The notes beneath the pieces were generated by a model, which was given only the letters and a program-made list of their open reading frames with translations, was not told where the DNA came from and made no database searches. A stretch of 29,564 nt of DNA from an uncultured Mycoplasmatota bacterium (GTDB lineage Bacteria > Bacillota_I > Bacilli_A > RF39 > UBA660): contig CANSDD010000005.1 in NCBI GenBank assembly GCA_947645535.1, forward strand, positions 1-29,564, read 5' to 3'. Positions 24,238 through 29,564 of this stretch are shown here, piece by piece. Within the stretch, counting starts at the first letter, position 1, and each line of letters starts with the position of its first letter. Made by a program: the position numbers and the translations under genes.

Positions 24238-25451
24238 AGGAGGAATAAAAACCATAACAACTATATCAAACTAAAAAAAGCACTTAAAGAATTAAAATTG
24301 AAAATGCACTTAACAATAACAAATATTTTAGAAGTATCAGTAGAGATATTAACAAAGGTGTATCTACTATTTCGAGAGAAGTAGAAAATCGAAGATATAA
24401 AGAAAAATGAAACTATTTTAATGGATTACCAAAAAAATGTGAAAAATTAGAAAAAGCTCCATTTGTATGTAATGGTTGCCCTAATGTAAAAAAGTGTAGA
24501 TTAAACAAATTTTTCTACAGTGCAGAAAATGCACAACAAGAATATGAAAAAATTTTAAAAGAAGACAGAGAGGGGATTGATCAAACTACTACTGAATTTA
24601 AAGAACTTAATAAAATTGTAAAAAAAGTTACTCTTAATGGTCATTCATTTGCTTTAATTATTCATAATCATCCTGAATTAAATATTTCAGAAAGAACCTT
24701 ATATAATTATCAGGAACAGGGATATTTAGATACAAAAAATATTGATTTACCAAGAAAAGTTAGATACAAAAAGAGAAAAAGAAATAGTGATAATAATTCT
24801 TCCAAAAAGCAAAAAGAAAACCAATTTAGAATTGATCGTACTTATCAAGATTCCCTTTTGTATGCAAAGGAAAACAGCATTATTTATTACACTGAAATGG
24901 ATACAGTTGAAGGCATTATTGGAATAGGACAAAGTTGCTTTCTAACCCTATATTTAAAGCAATCAGAATTCCTATTCATTTTCAAAATTTCCGAACAAAC
25001 CATCACTTGTGTCAACAATAAAATTTCTGAAATAAAAACGACTATTGGTAATGAAATGTTTTATGAAATTTTCCCTATTATTTTAACAGATAATGGTTCT
25101 GAATTCAAGAATCCTCAGGAAATTGAAAATAATGGTGAGCATGTAATTGCTTCTAAAATATTTTATTGTGATCCACAAAGAAGTGATCAAAAATCACAAA
25201 TTGAATTATCACATGAATATATTAGACGATTTATTCCAAAAGGGATTTCAATTAATAAATATTCAGAAGAGAATATTCTGAATATGATGAACCATATTAA
25301 TTCTACTCCAAGAAAATCATTAGGATGGAAATCTCCATATGATGTCGCAATAGAAATGTTTGGAGAAGAACCATTTCAAAAATTAGGAATTCATAAAATA
25401 GACAGCCAAGATGTTATTTTAAATAATAAGTTATTCAAAGATAATCAATAA
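24238..25451 (+). pseudogene. Decayed IS30-family transposase
   Basis: The frame 24324-25451 encodes an IS30-type transposase: helix-turn-helix end RDINKGVSTISREV, cysteine motif FVCNGCPNVKKCRL, ERTLYNYQEQGYL, NIDLPRKVRY and the DDE parts MDTVEG, ILTDNGSEF and YCDPQ...QKSQIELSHEYIRR. It is broken by an in-frame TGA at 24408-24410, and the first part (KKHL near 24276) lies in another frame with many stops. A good ribosome site AAGGAGGAA (24238-24246) remains, but the codon after it is ATA (24253), possibly a mutated ATG. The DDE core is unbroken, so inactivation looks fairly recent. Terminal repeats were not identified. Confidence 0.85.
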
Positions 25452-25503
25452 GCAATAATAATATTTTAATCGAGCATAGCGAAGAGTGAAATATTATTAT
25501 TGC
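25452..25503. repeat. Stem-loop with 15-bp perfect inverted repeat
   Basis: Arms GCAATAATAATATTT (25452-25466) and its complement (25489-25503) enclose a 22-base GC-richer loop with AGCATAGCGAAG. It begins one base after the transposase stop. It lacks a U-tract, so it is not a simple terminator. It may be a REP-like or mobile-element end structure. Confidence 0.6.
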
Positions 25504-25827
25504 AATGGGACGATGTATCAGTTACTCTTGCAGGAACAACAAGCTTAAGTGTTACACTTAGTCTTGCAACAAAAATCGGTAAGGCTTGCGTTAGCATGCT
25601 CTGAAATACTAAATGGAACACTTTTTTAGGAAAAATAGTAAAAAAAAGTACAACTTTTGTCGCACTTAATCCTTCAAATTTCTAATGATATCCTAAACTA
25701 CATCAAGTGTCTCACTTACTTTTTCATTTCACCTTTATCACATTATATTATAAAAACTCTATTTAGTGCCTATCACACTCTATTTTATTCTGAATATAAT
25801 AACAGTGAATAGAAAGGGGAAATTTTT
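25504..25827. other. IS-flank region upstream of the ABC operon
   Basis: From 25507 to 25604 a short frame reads LQWDDVSVTLAGTTSLSVTL then SLATKIGKACVSML and stops; no start or ribosome site, so a fragment at best. AAAAGTACAACTT at 25644-25656 followed by TTGTCGCACTT is a candidate IS end: the first part recurs at 16067 and GTCGCACTT recurs inverted at 16456. The promoter of the ABC operon is at 25772-25800. Confidence 0.4.
25772..25800 (+). promoter_or_regulatory. Promoter of the ABC importer operon
   Basis: ATCACA (25772-25777), 17-base spacer, TATAAT (25795-25800). Start codon 28 bases later. No riboswitch-like structure lies between. Confidence 0.5.
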
Positions 25828-26814
25828 TTGAAAAAGTTTATTTTACCACTTTTGGTAGTTGTTATTATTGCACTATTATCTTGTTTATATCTTTTTAGAG
25901 GAAAGAAAAGTGATTTAGAAAAGGTAAAAGTTGCTGAAGTTGCACACAGTATTTTTTATGCACCACAATATGTTGCTCATTCATTAGGATACTTTGAAGA
26001 AGAAGGCTTGGATGTCGAACTATTACTTGTACCTGGTGCAGATAAAGTTACTGCTGCTGTTTTATCTGGTGATGTAAATATCGGTTTTTGTGGCAGTGAA
26101 GCTACAATTTATATTTACAATGGTGGAGAAAAAGATTATTTAGTTAATTTTGCTGCACTTACCAAAAGAGATGGAAGTTTCATTGTATCAAGAGAACAAT
26201 ATGATAATTTTAGTCTAGATGATTTAAAAGGAAAAACGATTATTGGAGGAAGAATTGGCGGAATGCCTGAAATGACACTAGAATGGTCATTAAAAGAAAA
26301 TGGTATTGATCCAAAAAATGATCTTACAATTGATACTAGCATAGAATTTGCCTCTATGGCTGGGGCTTTTATTGGTGGAACTGGTGACTTTGTTTCATTA
26401 TTTGAACCTCAAGCTCTAGAAGTTGAAAAGCAAGGCTATGGTTATGTTGTAGCATCTCTTGGAGAATTAGGAGGAGTAGTACCTTATACAGCTTATAATG
26501 CAAAAAAAAGTTATATTGAAAGTCACGAAAAAGAAATTGAAGGTTTTACAAGAGCAATTCAAAAAGGATTGGATTATGTTTATACACATAGTGATGAAGA
26601 AGTTGCAAATGCAATTGCAAGTTATTTTCCAGATACAGAAATTGAAGATTTAATAAAAATTGTAAAAAGATATCGTGACAATGATTCTTGGTTTAAAACT
26701 ACTATGATTACAGAAGAAGATTATAAACATATTGAAGAAATTATGAAAAATGCTGGTGAATTAACTGAAAGTGCTCCATATGACAAATTAGTTACTACAA
26801 AGTTTTCAGAATAA
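25828..26814 (+). CDS. ABC transporter substrate-binding protein, NMT1/ThiY/SsuA-like
   Basis: The 328-aa extracytoplasmic binding protein has an N-terminal hydrophobic segment (4-22). It contains LLSC, a weak lipobox, but the residues after the cysteine are hydrophobic, so a membrane anchor is equally possible. The mature part has the NMT1/THI5-like pattern: FYAPQYVAHSLGYFEEEGLD, VELLLVPGADKVTAAVLSGD, IGFCGSEA and FVSLFEPQALEVEKQGYGYV. Relatives bind thiamine precursors, riboflavin, taurine or sulfonates; the substrate here is not determined. TTG start with AAAGGGGA 8 bases upstream. Its stop shares one base with the ATPase start. Confidence 0.88.
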   Translation: MKKFILPLLVVVIIALLSCLYLFRGKKSDLEKVKVAEVAHSIFYAPQYVAHSLGYFEEEGLDVELLLVPGADKVTAAVLSGDVNIGFCGSEATIYIYNGGEKDYLVNFAALTKRDGSFIVSREQYDNFSLDDLKGKTIIGGRIGGMPEMTLEWSLKENGIDPKNDLTIDTSIEFASMAGAFIGGTGDFVSLFEPQALEVEKQGYGYVVASLGELGGVVPYTAYNAKKSYIESHEKEIEGFTRAIQKGLDYVYTHSDEEVANAIASYFPDTEIEDLIKIVKRYRDNDSWFKTTMITEEDYKHIEEIMKNAGELTESAPYDKLVTTKFSE

Positions 26815-27560
26815 TGAATAAAATTTTAGAAATTAATAATTTAAAAAAAAGTTACCATACAAAAAAATCAGAAACTCTTGCTGTGGATAACTTTTCTTAT
26901 TCTTTGTCTGATGGAGAATTTATTGCTATTGTAGGACCTAGTGGATGCGGAAAATCTACAATTTTATCTATTCTTTGTGGATTAGAAAGTAAATCTGATG
27001 GAGAAGTAATTATTTCTGATAATGTAAAAATAGGATATATGTTACAACAAGATTGTTTATTTTCTTTTCGTAATATACTAAGTAATTGTTTATTAGGATT
27101 AGAAATTACCCACAGTCTTACTGAAGAAAGTAAGCAAAAAGTAATCGATTTACTTTCTACTTATGGATTAAAAGATTTTATATATAGCTATCCTGATGAA
27201 TTATCTGGAGGAATGAGACAGAGAGTTGCACTAATTCGAACACTTGCAATGAATCCCGATATACTTCTTCTTGATGAACCATTTTCAGCTTTAGATTATC
27301 AATCTAGATTAGCTGTATCTGATGACGTATATAAAATTATAAAGCAAGAGAAAAAAAGTGCAATTATAGTAACACACGATTTATCAGAAGCGATTAGTAT
27401 GGCTGATAAAGTAATTGTTTTATCAGAACGTCCAAGTAGAATAAAAAAAATATTTGACATTAATTTATCCAATAAGTCTACACCAATTGAAAATAGAAAA
27501 ACAAAAGAATTTTCAGAATATTACGATAAAATATGGAAGGAAATTGATTTCCATGTTTAG
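26814..27560 (+). CDS. ABC transporter ATP-binding protein, SsuB/TauB-like
   Basis: The 248-aa ATPase has Walker A GPSGCGKST (41-49), Q-loop MLQQD (76-80), signature LSGGMRQR (130-137), Walker B ILLLDEP (150-156) with the D-loop SALD, and the switch histidine in VTHD (His188). The pattern is that of nitrate/sulfonate/taurine-type importers. The ATG overlaps the upstream stop (TAATG) and no strong ribosome site is seen, so translation is probably coupled. It overlaps the permease start by 8 bases. Confidence 0.94.
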   Translation: MNKILEINNLKKSYHTKKSETLAVDNFSYSLSDGEFIAIVGPSGCGKSTILSILCGLESKSDGEVIISDNVKIGYMLQQDCLFSFRNILSNCLLGLEITHSLTEESKQKVIDLLSTYGLKDFIYSYPDELSGGMRQRVALIRTLAMNPDILLLDEPFSALDYQSRLAVSDDVYKIIKQEKKSAIIVTHDLSEAISMADKVIVLSERPSRIKKIFDINLSNKSTPIENRKTKEFSEYYDKIWKEIDFHV

Positions 27561-28173
27561 TGAAGAACATATTAAATATCAGAAAAAAATAAAAAAAAGA
27601 CAATTTTGGATTCATTTTATTCAAATTATAATACTATTATCTTTTTTTCTCATTTGGCAAATTTTAGCTGATACAAATATGATTAATACGTTTATATTTT
27701 CTAGTCCCAAAAAAATGATTGATACAATTTTATCATTACATCATAATGGAGATTTATATAAACATATTTGGGTTACAGTATATGAAACACTTATTAGTTT
27801 TGGTCTTGCTACAATATTAGGAATTTTTATTGCTACAATTCTATGGTGGTTTCCATTTATTGCAAAAGTTACAGATCCATACTTAACAATTCTAAACAGT
27901 CTTCCTAAAGTCGCTCTTGGACCTATTATTATTATTTGGTGTGGTGCTGGCATAAAATCTATTATTTTTATGGCTTTATTAATTTCATTAATTATTACAA
28001 TTATCAATATTTATCAAAGCTTTCTAAATACAGATAAAAATAAAATTCGTTTAATGAAATCATTAGGAGCTAATAAATGGCAAATATATACAAAATTACT
28101 TTTTCCAAATAGTATGAAAGATTTAATCAGTACATTAAAAATCAATATTAGTATGTCTCTAATTGGGAGCTAA
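27553..28173 (+). pseudogene. ABC transporter permease truncated at its 3' end
   Basis: A 206-aa SsuC/TauC/ThiX-type permease fragment. It has an N-terminal cytoplasmic stretch, transmembrane helices near 20-38, 75-97, 113-135 and 140-155, and the ATPase-contact (EAA) loop MKSLGANKWQIYTKLLFPNS. Family members continue after this loop for roughly 40-60 residues with a glycine-rich helix and a final helix. Here the frame stops at SLIGS-TAA (28171-28173), right where those should begin. Only 33 bases separate this stop from an opposing serine recombinase, so a mobile element has probably inserted here. Function is presumably lost unless the element excises. Confidence 0.82.
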
Positions 28174-28206
28174 GACATATGTAGAGAAAACTATATATTT
28201 TTTATG
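28160..28206. mobile_element. Probable left junction (att site) of an integrated element
   Basis: Permease coding sequence ends around TTGGGAGC (28164-28171) and turns into AT-rich DNA leading to the recombinase stop. Large serine recombinases leave a short core of 2-3 bases between half-sites, so the crossover is probably at or near GGAG. The exact boundary needs the other end of the element, which is outside the window. Confidence 0.5.
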
Positions 28207-29564
28207 TTAGCTTTCACTAACATTCCAATATATCTTTAGTGTTTTCCCATCTACAACTATTTTATCTAGCAATTGTTCTACGACATTTCTCTTTTCTTTA
28301 AATTCCATGCCCGTCCAAACACTTTCTAGATTTTTAATTTTATCATAAGTTTTTGTTGCTCTTTCTTTTTCTTTTATATTTTCTAGTTCTTTTTTTATAT
28401 CAGACTTTTCACTTGTTAATTTAGCAAGTTCTTTTTTTATTTCTTCATTTGCTATATTATCTGAAAGTAATTGAATTAAGTTTTCAATTTTTTTCTGTGT
28501 CTTATCTAGTCTTATATTAAGTTCATCAACAAGATTTGTTTTAGATAAATCAAAAGTACTTCTAAATAACTCTTCATTTAAAGACATGGCAAATAATTGT
28601 TCTAAGAAGTTATCCTCAATTTCAAAACTATCAAGTCTTATATTATTACAATTCGGATCTTTGATTAATTTTGGTTTACTCTTTTGTTGAGAGTAGCAAT
28701 AACAAATAATTCTTTGTCCCCATTTTTGATAACGATACTTTGCTCCACAATTACCACAATAGATTTTACCTGATAACAAGTAATGACTGGCATGTTGGTT
28801 TTTGCTTCTTTGTTTTTCTATTTCTTGTAATTGCTGATATTCTTCTTCACTAATGATTGCTTCATGTTTGCCATCATAAAGTTCTCCTCTATAGGGAATC
28901 TTACCTAAATTCGTTTTAGCACTTAATATCCCTTGAATCCATGATTCATCATATCCTGTTACTTTAGAAAGTTCATTATAACTATAACCTTGAAGTCTTA
29001 GTGTTTTCATTAAATCGAATATTACTTTTCTTTCTTCATTAATAACAAGCATACCTGTTTTTTTATCATAATCATAAGCAAAAGGTTTTTTACCTCCACC
29101 TCGCCAATAACCATCTTCAGCTCGTTTCTTTAATCCTAATCTTGTTCTTTCTAAAATGGTTTCTCTTTCAAGTTGAGCAAAAACTGAAAGCACTCCTATC
29201 ATTGCTTTACCAAATGGAGTAGTCGTATCAAAATTTTCTCTTATAGAGATAAAACCAACACCATATTTATTAAATACTTCTTCAATTAAATAAAGAGTAT
29301 CTTTTTGACTTCTTGAAATTCTATCTAATTTAAAAACGAGTACTGTATCAATTTTTCCATCTTTACAATCTTGTATTAACTTCTTTATCGCAGGTCTATT
29401 TAAGTCTTTACCACTAAATCCTGGATCAGTATAGATTTCATAATCTTCCCATTCTTTACTTTTAAGATAACTTTTTAACAAATCTATTTGAGCTTCTATT
29501 GAATATCCGTCAACTTGAGCATCTGTTGATACACGAACATAAAGAGCTTTAATTTTTTTTACTT
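28207..29564 (-). CDS. Large serine recombinase (site-specific integrase), 5' end outside the window
   Basis: At least 452 aa, running off the right edge only a few codons into the protein: the last bases encode KKIKALYVRVSTDAQVDGYS, in which the serine of YVRVSTD is the nucleophile. Resolvase-type catalytic features follow (VLVFKLDRISRSQKDT, QLERETILERTRLG). Next come a Recombinase domain with helix-turn-helix (GYSYNELSKVTGYDESWIQG), a zinc ribbon (CGNCGAKYRY...CYCYS...CNN) and a coiled coil (about 80 residues). This is the architecture of integrases of conjugative or mobilisable elements and phages. Its stop lies next to the broken permease, as expected for an integrase at an element's edge. 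Confidence 0.93.
   Translation of the reverse strand, partial: VKKIKALYVRVSTDAQVDGYSIEAQIDLLKSYLKSKEWEDYEIYTDPGFSGKDLNRPAIKKLIQDCKDGKIDTVLVFKLDRISRSQKDTLYLIEEVFNKYGVGFISIRENFDTTTPFGKAMIGVLSVFAQLERETILERTRLGLKKRAEDGYWRGGGKKPFAYDYDKKTGMLVINEERKVIFDLMKTLRLQGYSYNELSKVTGYDESWIQGILSAKTNLGKIPYRGELYDGKHEAIISEEEYQQLQEIEKQRSKNQHASHYLLSGKIYCGNCGAKYRYQKWGQRIICYCYSQQKSKPKLIKDPNCNNIRLDSFEIEDNFLEQLFAMSLNEELFRSTFDLSKTNLVDELNIRLDKTQKKIENLIQLLSDNIANEEIKKELAKLTSEKSDIKKELENIKEKERATKTYDKIKNLESVWTGMEFKEKRNVVEQLLDKIVVDGKTLKIYWNVSES

Noticed and set aside
24742..24932. Two overlapping short frames on opposite strands inside the IS30 relic
   Set aside because: Both are alternative readings of the transposase frame, which itself continues through this stretch with clear family similarity.
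25660..25827. Riboswitch (TPP, FMN or similar) ahead of the NMT1-like transporter
   Set aside because: No conserved riboswitch core or stem arrangement is present; the leader after the -10 is under 30 bases.

Overview
The window is very AT-rich DNA from an anaerobic, low-GC Gram-positive bacterium that uses the standard code: TGA is a stop and tryptophan is TGG. The gene content (scpA/scpB, pyruvate formate-lyase and its activase, an NAD-dependent ligase, a PcrA-type helicase, a GtaB-like GalU, short intergenic U-tract terminators and extended -10 promoters) fits an uncultured gut Bacilli/Erysipelotrichia-like lineage. That placement is an inference from gene types and composition.

Layout. 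1-3450: leftward scpA-scpB, a small membrane protein plus a DUF3603-like protein, a rightward RNHCP-motif protein and a Met/Asn/Gln-rich tail-anchored protein. 3513-6442: the pflB-pflA pair. 6544-7474: divergent XRE regulator and ferritin-like protein, then about 550 bases without a gene but with a near-consensus orphan promoter. 8029-10996: an orphan adenine methyltransferase 4 nt upstream of glyA. 11214-14799: a hypothetical protein, tRNA-Pro(CGG), a GNAT-Nudix pair, a membrane-anchored polysaccharide deacetylase and a rightward hypothetical protein. 14918-15469: a six-tRNA operon (Ser, fMet, Asp, Phe, Arg, Pro). 15534-16640: gene relics and tRNA-Leu(UAA). 16644-16847: a small membrane protein. 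16897-17877: about 1 kb with no gene but with an extended -10 promoter, many inverted repeats and a terminator, best read as a large structured RNA. 17980-24051: ligA, an XRE regulator, and a pcrA, 52-aa membrane protein, galU operon. 24238-25670: a decayed IS30-type element. 25828-28173: an ABC importer (binding protein, ATPase, permease) whose permease is cut short. 28207-29564: a large serine recombinase running off the window, at the edge of a mobile element that has probably interrupted the permease.

Most of the window is housekeeping. The parts most worth study are the candidate long RNA at 16897-17877, the mobile-element junction in the permease near 28170, the relic zone 15.7-16.4 kb, the orphan promoter at 7841 and several small genes or leaders below usual length cut-offs.
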